Notes: generated by a model from the sequence alone, not told the origin. A stretch of 64,000 bases of DNA from Pelagibacterales bacterium SAG-MED01 (GCA_014654455.1 JACWCY010000006.1:1-64000); one strand, 5' to 3'; positions 8,554 through 16,976 are shown, counted from the first letter of the stretch. Numbers and translations: made by a program.

Positions 8554-9664
8554 AAAAAAATTCCTACCAGTAAGTAAACCTCAAGTATCCACTCATGATA
8601 TAAGAGTTATTACTAAAACTCTTAAAAAAGGATGGATTTCTTCTGATGGACCAGAAGTTAAAATTTTTGAAAAAGAATTTTCAAAAAAAGTTAATAGAAA
8701 ATTTTCTATTGCAGTTTCTAATGGTACTGCAGCTTTAGAAATAGCAATAAAGGCCTTAAATATTAAAAAAGGGGATGAAGTTATAATTCCAAACTTTACA
8801 ATAATATCAAATGCAATAGCTGTAATTAAACAGGGAGCTACGCCAATAGTTGTTGATTGTGATTTAAACAATTGGAATATTAAAATTGATGACATTGAAA
8901 AAAAAATAAATAAAAGAACTAAAGCGCTTATAGTTACCCATATTTATTCATTTGCTAACGATATGGATAAAATTTTAAAGATTTGTAAAAAAAATAAAAT
9001 TTTTTTAATTGAAGATGCTGCTGAAGTAATCGGTTTAAAATATAAAAATAAATATTGTGGATCTTTTGGAGACATTAGTACTTTTAGTTTTTATGCAAAT
9101 AAACAAATAACAACTGGTGAAGGTGGCATGATTTCTACAAATAATGTAAAGTTAAATGACAGATGTAGATCTTTAAGAAACTTATGTTTTGGGGCCAAAG
9201 ATAGATTTAATCATGAAGACATAGGTTGGAACTATAGAATTACAAATATTCAAGCATCTCTAGGAATTAGTCAGTTAAAAAGATTAAATTCAATTGTTAA
9301 AAAGAAAATGCAAATTGGTAATTATTATTACAAAAAATTAATAGATAATAAAAATATTTTCATGACATCACCAAAGATATCTTATTCAAAGAATATTTAT
9401 TGGGTGGTTGGTATAGTTATTAAAAATAAAAAAATTTTAGCATCTAAAGTTATTAAAAAGTTAAATACTTTTGGTATTGGTGCAAGACCTTTTTTTTGGC
9501 CAATGCATGAACAAAAAATCTTTAAAAAAATGAAAATCTTTAAAAAACAAAATCATCCAAATTCGTCATATTTATCTAGATATGGTTTTTATATACCTTC
9601 GTATTTAGAATTAAAAAAAAAAGATATGGATTATATAATATCAAAAATTAATAAATTGTTATAA
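8528..9664 (+). CDS. DegT/DnrJ/EryC1/StrS family PLP-dependent sugar aminotransferase
   Basis: 378 residues from the ATG at 8528; a TTG at 8516 could add four. The family layout is clear: KPQVSTHDI and KKGWISSDGPEV near the start, SNGTAALEIAIKAL for the PLP-phosphate loop, VTHIYSFANDM, IEDAAEVIG for the PLP-nitrogen Asp, and FSFYANKQITTGEGGM, whose Lys forms the Schiff base. It aminates a keto-sugar nucleotide. It probably closes the pathway started by the dehydratase at 6443. Confidence 0.9.
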   Translation: MKKKSKLSKKKFLPVSKPQVSTHDIRVITKTLKKGWISSDGPEVKIFEKEFSKKVNRKFSIAVSNGTAALEIAIKALNIKKGDEVIIPNFTIISNAIAVIKQGATPIVVDCDLNNWNIKIDDIEKKINKRTKALIVTHIYSFANDMDKILKICKKNKIFLIEDAAEVIGLKYKNKYCGSFGDISTFSFYANKQITTGEGGMISTNNVKLNDRCRSLRNLCFGAKDRFNHEDIGWNYRITNIQASLGISQLKRLNSIVKKKMQIGNYYYKKLIDNKNIFMTSPKISYSKNIYWVVGIVIKNKKILASKVIKKLNTFGIGARPFFWPMHEQKIFKKMKIFKKQNHPNSSYLSRYGFYIPSYLELKKKDMDYIISKINKLL

Positions 9665-9675
9665 TTTTTTTATCA

Positions 9676-11541
9676 ATGCTACTGAATAAAACTTTAAATA
9701 ATAATTTTTATGATTTAAATATTTTTTTTTCAGCTTTAATAATCGTTATCTTTAAATGGAGCATATCAATTTTAACATTTGAAAATGAAACATTAATTAG
9801 TAAAATCTTATTTGATATTGAAGATTTTTATTATTTTGCATATCTTTTTAACCTTATAAATTTCAATTTTTCTCCTGATTATCTTAATGGAATATCTTCT
9901 GATTCCTTTCTCCCTGTACCAATATATTCTTTAATCTTTCATGCTGTTTTTTATAAGTTGATAGGTTTGTTCAGTTTTTTTCTACTAGAGTTTATTTTTC
10001 TATACATTTTTTTAATAATCATTATGAAAATTTTAGATCGAATAAGGATTGATTATTTTCTAGGATTATTCATTTCTTTATTTATTTTTTTGTTGCCTTC
10101 ATTATTAAGTCAAATATCAATATTTGATATTAACCTAAATGTTGTATCTGGATTATTTTCCTTCAGGTTTCCAAGACCTTTAGTAACAAGTTGTTATTAT
10201 TTTTGGGGCATATACCTAGCACTTAAATATTATCAAAAAGATTATTTTAGTCTAAAAAATTTTTCATACATAGGCATATGTTTGGCATTAACTTTTGTTT
10301 CATATTATTATAATTTTACTAATCTTTTTGTTTTATTCTTTATAGTTTTTGTTTCAAAATTATTTGCAGATAAATCCTATTTAAAAAAAAATTATCTTAA
10401 GATTTGTATTTCAGCTTTATTATTTATTATTTTAGTATCACCATTCCTATTCCTTTACATTTTTTCATCTAGTGATTTTTCAGAAATGATGGGTGTTATA
10501 TCGTTAAATTTTGAACTTAAGATTAAGTTAATAACACATTTTTTAACTAAAATTATTTCTATAAAATTTTTATCTGTATTTATTCTAATTACATTACTTG
10601 TGTACTTATTATTAAAATTTAAAATTGCATCTGATCAGAAGATAGTAAATTTTTTTTATTTTGTTTTTATATCGACAATAATCTCACCATTTTTTTTTGT
10701 AATAATAAGTCCGTCAATAAGTGAAATTCACAATTTTTTAAATTGGATTATAATTAGTGCTTTTTTCGTTATAGTAATTTACTCAACTTTAATAATTGAA
10801 TTTTTAATAAAAAAACAAATTTTACACCTAAATAAAATTAAAAAACCTTTTTTTTATATTTTATCAATATCAGTAATCCTGATTTATCAATTTATATATT
10901 TTGAAAATTTTAATAGAGTAAATAATAAAGATTTAAGATCAGATTATTTAAAATTACAAAATTTAATAGATGAAAATAAAAATGAATTAAATAATCTTTT
11001 ATCTTTTTCACCTAAAATTCAAGTGTTATGGATTTTAAAAAACAAGAACCAACTTTCAACTGTCGAATCAGCAATATCTTCTCTTGAATTTAAATATCTT
11101 GAAAAAAATTTTATACAAAATTTCAAATTTTTAAATATTTCTGAAATAAATTTTAAAAATATTATTTCTAATAAAAAAAGTTCATGGAGATATAACAATG
11201 AATTTGTTAGATATTTTTCATGGTATAAGTATCAAGCTAACTCATTAACGACATTTAAAAATTCAAATGATTTTAATTCTGATGAAATAATGTTTATTAA
11301 AAAAGCAAGCCCAACAAGAACTCAACAAATCATAATCCCAATATTTGAAATGAATAGATTAACCAATCTATTTAACAATCTTAAATTAGATGCGAGTTTT
11401 AAAAAACCAGATCTTATTGTACTAAGAAAAAAATCGTTAATTAACGATTATGCACTAATAGATGAAGATCTTTATTGTAAAATAAAGAATTATGATAATT
11501 TAAATGTATATGTTTTAAAAAATTTCAATATTTGTAAATGA
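9676..11541 (+). CDS. Large polytopic membrane protein, probable glycan-associated transferase
   Basis: 621 residues. The first 400 residues hold roughly ten hydrophobic segments rich in Phe, Ile and Leu, and the last 200 are mainly soluble. A short SFRFPRPLVTSCYYFW segment recalls the periplasmic loop of membrane glycosyltransferases of the C fold, but I see no clear DxD or DE motif, so the enzyme class is not assured. Extremely A/T-rich, even for this genome. It starts 11 bases after the aminotransferase and is the last gene before the tRNA-Leu island. Confidence 0.6.
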   Translation: MLLNKTLNNNFYDLNIFFSALIIVIFKWSISILTFENETLISKILFDIEDFYYFAYLFNLINFNFSPDYLNGISSDSFLPVPIYSLIFHAVFYKLIGLFSFFLLEFIFLYIFLIIIMKILDRIRIDYFLGLFISLFIFLLPSLLSQISIFDINLNVVSGLFSFRFPRPLVTSCYYFWGIYLALKYYQKDYFSLKNFSYIGICLALTFVSYYYNFTNLFVLFFIVFVSKLFADKSYLKKNYLKICISALLFIILVSPFLFLYIFSSSDFSEMMGVISLNFELKIKLITHFLTKIISIKFLSVFILITLLVYLLLKFKIASDQKIVNFFYFVFISTIISPFFFVIISPSISEIHNFLNWIIISAFFVIVIYSTLIIEFLIKKQILHLNKIKKPFFYILSISVILIYQFIYFENFNRVNNKDLRSDYLKLQNLIDENKNELNNLLSFSPKIQVLWILKNKNQLSTVESAISSLEFKYLEKNFIQNFKFLNISEINFKNIISNKKSSWRYNNEFVRYFSWYKYQANSLTTFKNSNDFNSDEIMFIKKASPTRTQQIIIPIFEMNRLTNLFNNLKLDASFKKPDLIVLRKKSLINDYALIDEDLYCKIKNYDNLNVYVLKNFNICK

Positions 11542-11582
11542 AATTTATTAATATCCTCAAACTATTATAGAAATATTACACA

Positions 11583-11704
11583 GGGAGATAAAATAAAAAA
11601 AAATTTACTTATTCCACTTGTTCAATTATAAATATTAGCATAAATATTCATGAAACTCATTAATGCCCTCATGGTGAAATTGGTAGACACAAAGGACTTA
11701 AAAT
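11583..11704 (+). repeat. Island repeat copy 1: tRNA promoter block plus 5' half of tRNA-Leu(TAA)
   Basis: The left boundary of the island. 11583-11664 is the block shared with copies 2-4 and contains a promoter (TTGTTC, 17 bases, TAAATA). 11665-11704 is the tRNA-Leu 5' half, from the acceptor 5' strand through the D arm to the anticodon loop CTTAAAA and one further T. It differs from the other copies by an A in the acceptor (GCCCTCA), so it is the most decayed. No arm-repeat pair lies on its left, so this is likely the original chromosomal tRNA promoter. Confidence 0.9.
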
Positions 11705-11723
11705 ATTTTTAACAGAAAATTCT

Positions 11724-12509
11724 ATGGCAGTAAATTTGAGAAGAACGTTTAATCAAGCAGGATTTGTTTCATTAAGAAATGTTCTTACGGTTAATGAAAA
11801 AAAGATGATTAAAAATGTTATTTATGAAAATTTCAAACAACATATAAAATTACCAAAACTTAGTAAATTTGATATAGAGAATATAAATTTTCATAAGGAA
11901 TTAATTAATTTTAGAAAATTAAAGCCAAAAAAATTTGGTGAAATTTACGACAAGATAAATTTGAATTCAAAATTTCGTAGCTTATTTTATAGCAATAAAT
12001 TTATGAATTATTTTGCCAAATGTCTAAATGTTAAAAGCAACAATATATATATCAATGGTTTTATGATGAGATTTGACGCACCATTTGATTTAAGAAATAA
12101 ACTTAATTGGCATCAAGACTCACCATATTACATGATGAGTTATCCAAAATATAATGCAGGTGTATGCTGGTGCGCAATAACTAAGAATAATGATGATAAT
12201 GGTACTTTAAAATTTATACCTAAAAGTCATTCAAAGTTAATTAAAACAATTGGATCAAAAAAAAATAAACATAGAAGCGAACAATATACCTTGAATATTA
12301 CAGAAAGAGAAAATAAAAAAACAGAAAATCTTAATCAAAATTTTGGTGATATGTCTTTGCTACACATTAATTTAAAACATAGAAGTGGTGATAATACATC
12401 AAAAAAATTCAGAATAACTATTGGTTGCAGATTTATTGATATGGCAAAATCTTTCAATGTTGGAAAAGAAATTTATCAATTTAACAATGAAAGATTTAAT
12501 AAGAAATAA
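11724..12509 (+). CDS. Phytanoyl-CoA dioxygenase (PhyH) family Fe(II)/2-oxoglutarate oxygenase
   Basis: 261 residues. The iron site is visible as LNWHQDSPYY (HxD near residue 131) and a distal His/Arg pair in INLKHRSGDNTSKKFRI, with the Arg expected to hold 2-oxoglutarate. The family hydroxylates varied substrates including lipids, phosphonates and surface sugars; the substrate is not readable here. Its ATG lies only 20 bases after tRNA half-copy 1 with no room for its own promoter and no clear ribosome site, so the stranded tRNA promoter at about 11617-11645 probably transcribes it. The stop overlaps the next start. Confidence 0.82.
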   Translation: MAVNLRRTFNQAGFVSLRNVLTVNEKKMIKNVIYENFKQHIKLPKLSKFDIENINFHKELINFRKLKPKKFGEIYDKINLNSKFRSLFYSNKFMNYFAKCLNVKSNNIYINGFMMRFDAPFDLRNKLNWHQDSPYYMMSYPKYNAGVCWCAITKNNDDNGTLKFIPKSHSKLIKTIGSKKNKHRSEQYTLNITERENKKTENLNQNFGDMSLLHINLKHRSGDNTSKKFRITIGCRFIDMAKSFNVGKEIYQFNNERFNKK

Positions 12510-13573
12510 TGAAAATAAATTTTTCTCATCCTTTGAATAAAATATTTCTAAAGATAATTAATAATATTAATATTGAATTAAAGTCATTTAAAAAAACTAA
12601 ATTAAATTATAATTTTTTGATTAATGAATTAATTTATTTGAATTTAAAAGTTGAAAATATTTTATTTGATAATTCATTAAATCAAAAAAATCCAATTATT
12701 TTAATTAAAAAAGATTTAACTTCTTTTTTTGAAAGAATTAAAAATTTTAAAAAATTCAAAAATTTTGATAAAAAAATACCTTTGAAATTAAACAATTGGA
12801 TTAGAGAAAAAACTCATAAAGATTTATTTCAAAAGCTTTGGATAAATTATACTTTTGATGAATATAAAAAAGAGAGATTAGGTAGATATAATAAGAGATT
12901 AAGAATTAATAATTTAAAAAGATTAATTAAAAATAAAAATATAGTTGATTTTGGTTGTGGCCATGGAAATTTTTTATTTTCATGTTTATATTATGGGGCA
13001 AATAAATGTGATGGAATTGATTATGGATTTGAGTCAATCAAATATGCAAAAAAAATATCAAATAAACTCAAATTAAATAAAAAAGTAAATTTTTATTGTC
13101 GATCAATTTATAAATCAAACTTAAAAAATGAATATTACGATTTTGCGATCCAAAATGGTGTTTTCCACCATATGGATAACGAGCTTAAAGCATATAAAGA
13201 AATGTATAGGGTTTTAAAAAAAGGTGGATATTGTTGGGTATATACTGATGGAGGAGGTGGTATTAGAGATTTTGTATGGGATATATCTCAAAATATCTTA
13301 AAAAATATTAATAAAGAAATGATAATTAAAAGCATTCAATCTTATGGATTAACAACTAACAAGGAATATCATCTTGGCGACGGGTTAAATGCTTTATATA
13401 GACATACCACACTAGATATTATGAAAAAAAAATTATTAAAAATCGGTTTTAAATTTGTAAGACAATTAAACGGTGGTTTTGAGACTGATTTTGACAAACC
13501 TTACCATAAAGGTAAATATTTTAAGGAAAAATTCGGATCAGGTGATTTGAGACTACTTTTTAAAAAAATTTAG
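12509..13573 (+). CDS. Class I SAM-dependent methyltransferase with N-terminal extension
   Basis: 354 residues. After about 140 Lys/Asn-rich residues of no clear family comes a methyltransferase core: IVDFGCGHGNFL (about residues 147-158), GIDYGFES, FAIQNGVFHHM and YRVLKKGGYCWVYTDGGGG. It may modify a glycan or lipid jointly with the oxygenase upstream, with which it shares one base at the stop/start. The TAG stop at 13571 is the first codon of the conserved right-end module. Confidence 0.82.
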   Translation: MKINFSHPLNKIFLKIINNINIELKSFKKTKLNYNFLINELIYLNLKVENILFDNSLNQKNPIILIKKDLTSFFERIKNFKKFKNFDKKIPLKLNNWIREKTHKDLFQKLWINYTFDEYKKERLGRYNKRLRINNLKRLIKNKNIVDFGCGHGNFLFSCLYYGANKCDGIDYGFESIKYAKKISNKLKLNKKVNFYCRSIYKSNLKNEYYDFAIQNGVFHHMDNELKAYKEMYRVLKKGGYCWVYTDGGGGIRDFVWDISQNILKNINKEMIIKSIQSYGLTTNKEYHLGDGLNALYRHTTLDIMKKKLLKIGFKFVRQLNGGFETDFDKPYHKGKYFKEKFGSGDLRLLFKKI

Positions 13574-13606
13574 ATTTAAGAGAAAACAATCACAAGACAT
13601 TTATTT

Positions 13607-13727
13607 AGAGAGATAAAATAAAAAAAATTTACTTATTCCTCTTGTTCAATTATAAATATTAGCATAAATACTCATGAAATTCATTAATGCCCTCGTGGTG
13701 AAATTGGTAGACACAAAGGACTTAAAA
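13607..13727 (+). repeat. Island repeat copy 2: promoter block plus tRNA-Leu 5' half
   Basis: The promoter block 13607-13688 (TTGTTC at 13642, TAAATA at 13665, 17-base spacer) is followed by the tRNA half 13689-13727 ending in CTTAAAA. Unlike copies 1 and 4 the next base is G, and GACGAGGGA follows, which restores a partner for the acceptor strand GCCCTCG. The middle of the tRNA (anticodon 3' stem, variable arm, T arm) is missing, so this cannot be a working tRNA. Confidence 0.93.
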
Positions 13728-13750
13728 GACGAGGGATAGAAGTTAAAGTC

Positions 13751-13780
13751 AGTCCATAGTAGTCCAAGCTAGTCCAAACA
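13751..13780 (+). repeat. Triple AGTCCA repeat, 10-bp period, left arm of unit B
   Basis: Three tandem decamers AGTCCATAGT, AGTCCAAGCT and AGTCCAAACA start at 13751, 13761 and 13771, 24 bases after the tRNA anticodon loop. One repeat per helical turn close to an attachment core is typical of integrase arm or accessory-protein sites. The same array recurs in unit C at 19303. Confidence 0.75.
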
Positions 13781-13853
13781 TCCTATAAAATCTCATAACT
13801 TTATTTTAGCTTTCAATTAAGATTAGAAAACAAGGTTTAATTAATTTGTTCAA

Positions 13854-13875
13854 ACTTGTACTAAACTTGTACTGA
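13854..13875 (+). repeat. 11-bp repeat pair, left end of unit B (ACTTGTAC type)
   Basis: ACTTGTACTAA at 13854 and ACTTGTACTGA at 13865, directly adjacent, followed by GAGAGATAA. The same octamer pair marks the right end of the same unit (19138-19159) and is absent from unit C. Likely a recombinase arm site. Confidence 0.8.
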
Positions 13876-13901
13876 GAGAGATAAAAAATTATAGTTATTT
13901 A

Positions 13902-15425
13902 ATGAATTTTAAGTTTAAAAAACCACCATTTTATCTCTATATAATTCTTTGGATTGTAGCTTTGGCACTTGGCTTACAGTTGGATAAAAAAATTCAGAAC
14001 TTAAGTGATTTATTTGGATTAGTAGTACTAATAATGCCCATAACATTTGCATATATATGGGTCTTAAAAAATAAGATTAAGATTTTTAATTTTTACAAAA
14101 AAATTCGAAAAAAATTTAAACATGTATTCTATACAATTGAAGGTTTGGTTTGTGTTTTTATTTTTAGTGTTATTGTAAGTTTAATTTCATTAGGTGGTTA
14201 CAAAAATTTAAAAGAAAGAGTTCTGCTTGAGTATATTGTATGGAATGATAAGTCTGGTTATTGGTGTTCTGCGTCTGGAAGTTATAGCGGATATGGAAAA
14301 TACTCCCAATATTTCTTTAAAGCCCACACGCAATTTTTAGAGTATTTCCAATTCAAACCTTATGCATTTGTTAAAGAAGTTTATACACTAAAGGATGAAA
14401 GTTTATTTAACTTTAATCATTGTAAAGCTACTAGAATATTATTAAAGGAAGCTCACAAAGGTAACCAAGTAGCCAAAGATATTCTAGCTGCATATCCACC
14501 ATCTTTTCATTTCCTGTATGAAATTAATGATGAGTATTTATTGATGAGATATGTAGACTCATTAGATAAAAAAAAATTATATAATCCAGCTCTTATATAT
14601 ACAGGATCAGGATCCTATAATGCCAAAGTTGGTATTGAAGAAAGAATAAAGATGTATAAAGAGGCTGCAAAAGAAGGTTATCTTATAGCTATGGAAGACT
14701 ATCTTATGGACGTCTCCAAGAATTTTGATTTGAAAAAAGATAAAGATGAGTGTTCATTTATTTTAAAATATAACAATTATTTGTATCAAGAAGACTCTCT
14801 AATAAATTCAGTAGCTTATACGTATGCGTTAATAGGCAAAAATTCAATGACCGAAGCAAAAGCAATATATGAATGTTCTGGTAGAAAAACAGATTTTAAA
14901 AAAGCTATTTCTGCTATGAAAAAATTTGCAAGTAAAGTTAAATCATCAAGAGCTACAAGTAACTTCAATGTTACTTATCCTGCGATGATTTATTTTAATG
15001 GTTGGGGAAATGTCGACGAAAACAAGGATCTTGCGATTAGTTTATTTAAAAAAAATGTTGAGTCAAAAAAGGACGCTTCAAATTTATCTAAGGCATATTT
15101 GACATTGAATGATATGAATAATGGCAAAAATGATCTTAAATTACTGTATGAAGTTTTAGATTCAGCACCTACAACTTATAGTCAAGAAAAGAAATATATC
15201 ATTTGTAATAATACTAAATATGATTTTAAACTTTCTGAAGTTGAAAATGAAACTAAACAACAATATGAGTCAAGAAAACTTAAGTTTTTAGAACCACTAA
15301 AGACATGTTTGGATAATGCCTCTACAGATCAACGGATTGTATCTGTTAAATCATATATTAAGTCATGGATTGATAATTGGTTTCGAAATCCTGAATTAGT
15401 AAAAACTTTAAATTTATATGGCTAA
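13902..15425 (+). CDS. Membrane-anchored Sel1/TPR-like repeat protein
   Basis: 507 residues. Three hydrophobic segments lie in the first 100 residues (about 12-30, 38-58 and 79-100). The rest is helical with Sel1-like pieces: an EAHKGNQVAKDILA segment, MYKEAAKEGYLIAMEDYL, and the AISLFKKNVESKKDASNLSKAYL repeat near residue 375. Sel1 repeats serve as protein-binding scaffolds. It overlaps the first pilin gene by 8 bases and so is translated with it; a role in pilin display or assembly is a guess from position. No pilus motor or secretin is nearby. Confidence 0.6.
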   Translation: MNFKFKKPPFYLYIILWIVALALGLQLDKKIQNLSDLFGLVVLIMPITFAYIWVLKNKIKIFNFYKKIRKKFKHVFYTIEGLVCVFIFSVIVSLISLGGYKNLKERVLLEYIVWNDKSGYWCSASGSYSGYGKYSQYFFKAHTQFLEYFQFKPYAFVKEVYTLKDESLFNFNHCKATRILLKEAHKGNQVAKDILAAYPPSFHFLYEINDEYLLMRYVDSLDKKKLYNPALIYTGSGSYNAKVGIEERIKMYKEAAKEGYLIAMEDYLMDVSKNFDLKKDKDECSFILKYNNYLYQEDSLINSVAYTYALIGKNSMTEAKAIYECSGRKTDFKKAISAMKKFASKVKSSRATSNFNVTYPAMIYFNGWGNVDENKDLAISLFKKNVESKKDASNLSKAYLTLNDMNNGKNDLKLLYEVLDSAPTTYSQEKKYIICNNTKYDFKLSEVENETKQQYESRKLKFLEPLKTCLDNASTDQRIVSVKSYIKSWIDNWFRNPELVKTLNLYG

Positions 15426-15957
15426 CCGTAAAGCTTTCACCTTAATAGAACTACTAGTCGTTGTGGCTATCATCGGTATTCTAGCAGCAGTAGGAGTGGT
15501 TGCTTATAATGGGTATACTAGTAGTGCTAAAAAGAAAACTGTGCTGTCAAATTACAGTATGGTAAAAAAGTATATATCATCAGAGTTAATGAAATGTGAG
15601 ATTGGTGGGGAAATATTAGCTAAAGAAAAACATCTGTCAGATCCATCAAAATATAGAGGTTGGAGTGACTGGGGGTGTACTAGAATTCCAGGTAATCAAT
15701 ACAATGCAAAATTTGTTTATGTTGGAGGTGCAATCATTTCTTATCTACATAATCATGAGGAAGATTTTGGAATTATAAATCCATTCGACCCAACAAATAA
15801 AGTTCCTGTTAATCAGAACGGAAGTTGTCCAAATGTAGATAATGTTGGAAGAATTAACACTCACTTGGACGAAAATCAAAACAAGATACTACTTTGTGTA
15901 AGATATGGAGTTGGTGCAAATGATATCATCCAAGAAACGATGGAAAATCCCTACTGA
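15418..15957 (+). CDS. Type IV pilin-like protein 1
   Basis: 179 residues. A short basic leader (MANRKA) is followed by FTLIELLVVVAIIGILAAV, the class III signal and hydrophobic helix of type IV pilins and pseudopilins; prepilin peptidase should cut before Phe, after Ala instead of the usual Gly. The Glu at mature position 5 is present. The globular part has Cys residues (KCEIGG, GSCPN, LLCV) suggesting a disulfide. First of six in tandem: the N-terminal 35 residues are nearly constant across the array, the rest differs strongly. It overlaps the Sel1-like gene by 8 bases. Confidence 0.88.
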   Translation: MANRKAFTLIELLVVVAIIGILAAVGVVAYNGYTSSAKKKTVLSNYSMVKKYISSELMKCEIGGEILAKEKHLSDPSKYRGWSDWGCTRIPGNQYNAKFVYVGGAIISYLHNHEEDFGIINPFDPTNKVPVNQNGSCPNVDNVGRINTHLDENQNKILLCVRYGVGANDIIQETMENPY

Positions 15958-16484
15958 TGAACAAAAAAGGCTTCACCCTAATAGAACTTTTAGTCGTTGT
16001 AGCTATCATAGGAATATTAGCTGCAGTAGGTGTGGTTGCTTATAATGGATATACAGCAAGTGCAAAAAAAAATGCCACAAAGGCAAATCACAAAATCATT
16101 ATAAAATTTATGCAAGCAGAGACTAGAAAATGTGAATTAGATTCTACATTAGGTATTTTAAATTTAAATGGAACAAATCTTCTAAATTGTTCTGATTTAT
16201 TTGGCTCATCCGTGAGTACGTCAAAAATAAATTTTGCTATGAAAAATTTTTTTCAATCAACAATTAAAAATGTTTTCAATGATAGCAGGGAGTCTATTCA
16301 TCCAGGCCCTTATCAAGGTAAATGTTATCCAAGTGGCAGTCAAAGAACCTATTTAAATGAACAAGGTGTACATCACTTAGCAGTCGGTTGGTATCCATCT
16401 GAGAATAGACTTACACTTTATTTAGATACTTGTGTTGAGGATAGCGGTACAGCAACAAGTGTAACATATAATATTCGTGAGTAA
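15957..16484 (+). CDS. Type IV pilin-like protein 2
   Basis: 175 residues. Leader MNKKG with the canonical Gly before FTLIELLVVV, then GVVAYNGYTASAKKNATKANHK, very close to copies 1 and 4. The ectodomain is unlike its neighbours apart from the early RKCELDS segment; Cys residues occur near the middle and the end (LDTCVEDS). Its start shares a base with the stop of pilin 1. The stop is followed by a 177-bp spacer holding tRNA-Thr and tRNA-Leu core fragments, the only real gap in the array. Confidence 0.88.
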   Translation: MNKKGFTLIELLVVVAIIGILAAVGVVAYNGYTASAKKNATKANHKIIIKFMQAETRKCELDSTLGILNLNGTNLLNCSDLFGSSVSTSKINFAMKNFFQSTIKNVFNDSRESIHPGPYQGKCYPSGSQRTYLNEQGVHHLAVGWYPSENRLTLYLDTCVEDSGTATSVTYNIRE

Positions 16485-16509
16485 TTCCAGCGTTAGTCTG
16501 TTCAGAGCA

Positions 16510-16534
16510 CGGACCTATTGATTACAAATCAATT
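16510..16534 (-). repeat. 25-bp tRNA-Thr(TGT) anticodon-arm fragment inside the pilin array
   Basis: A 25-base perfect match to the anticodon stem-loop region of the intact tRNA-Thr at 34873-34948, same orientation. It holds the palindromic TTGATTACAAATCAA core. No acceptor, D or T arm remains. The same core bounds the tRNA-Thr island at 34.9-37.5 kb, so this is a likely second site or scar of that element family. Confidence 0.8.
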
Positions 16535-16571
16535 ACTAAAGTTTAAATAAACATTTATTTGCAACAATAAT

Positions 16572-16587
16572 CTTAAAATATTTTTAA
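16572..16587 (+). repeat. 16-bp match to the left junction of unit A
   Basis: CTTAAAATATTTTTAA is identical to 11697-11712, which spans the tRNA-Leu anticodon loop and the first bases of unit A. Both are followed about 15 bases on by a similar CTATGG(G)CA stretch. It lies 37 bases after the tRNA-Thr core at 16510, so two attachment-type cores sit in one spacer. Confidence 0.5.
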
Positions 16588-16661
16588 TCTGGTCACACTA
16601 TGGGCACAGTGGTAATATTTTAATGATTAAATAACTTTAAAAATTAGATAAGGAGATTCAT

Positions 16662-16976
16662 ATGGCTATATTAGTAAAAGGTGAAATTACAATTACTAAA
16701 GGATTTAAAACATGGAAAGAGATGGTCTATGCACAGGATGCAAAATTAAAAGAGCATGGAATAAAATTTGTTTTTGCAGGCACACAAAAAGATGACCCGA
16801 CAAAACTTCATACAGTAATGCAATTTCCAAACATGGAAGCACTCCAAGCTTTTAAAGATGATAAGGAACTTGCCGAGAAAAGAAAAGAAGCAGGTGCTGT
16901 TTTAGAGAGTGCTGTAATGATACCAATTTCAGATGAACATTTAACTAACTATCCGGATGCATATACAAATCATTAA
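16662..16976 (+). CDS. Small dimeric alpha/beta-barrel (ABM-like) protein
   Basis: 104 residues, cytoplasmic, no signal. The pattern of two beta-alpha-beta halves (VKGEITITKGFKTWKEM, KFVFAGTQKDDPTKLHTVMQFPN, MEALQAFKDDKELAEKRKEAGAV) fits the dimeric ferredoxin-like barrel group used by monooxygenases and small enzymes. The function is unknown. A strong ribosome site (AAGGAG) precedes the ATG, unlike the pilin genes. It sits alone between pilins 2 and 3, after a spacer with tRNA core fragments, so it looks like separately inserted cargo. Its stop overlaps the next pilin start. Confidence 0.7.
   Translation: MAILVKGEITITKGFKTWKEMVYAQDAKLKEHGIKFVFAGTQKDDPTKLHTVMQFPNMEALQAFKDDKELAEKRKEAGAVLESAVMIPISDEHLTNYPDAYTNH

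Larger units (their letters stand above)
11665..13688 (+). mobile_element. Unit A of the tRNA-Leu island (PhyH and methyltransferase cargo)
   Basis: DNA between tRNA half-copies 1 and 2. It encodes only two metabolic genes and no recombinase. Its left end lacks the arm repeats seen in units B and C: the first gene starts 20 bases after the tRNA half. Its right end has the shared promoter block but no clear repeat pair. It therefore looks like an old, partly eroded unit. Boundaries are set by the repeats and are certain only to within a few bases. Confidence 0.75.

Noticed and set aside
9676-11541. Calling the 621-residue membrane protein a specific oligosaccharyltransferase or polymerase
   Set aside because: Helix count fits several families but no diagnostic motif is visible.
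13689-13780. tmRNA-like gene formed by half-copy 2 and downstream bases
   Set aside because: It lacks a T arm, an Ala acceptor G-U pair and any tag reading frame; the sequence is better explained as a tRNA half plus left arm.
16591-16615. A further arm-repeat pair in the spacer before the small barrel gene (CACACTATGG / CACAGTGG)
   Set aside because: Only about six to seven bases match at an irregular period; too weak beside the clear pairs elsewhere.
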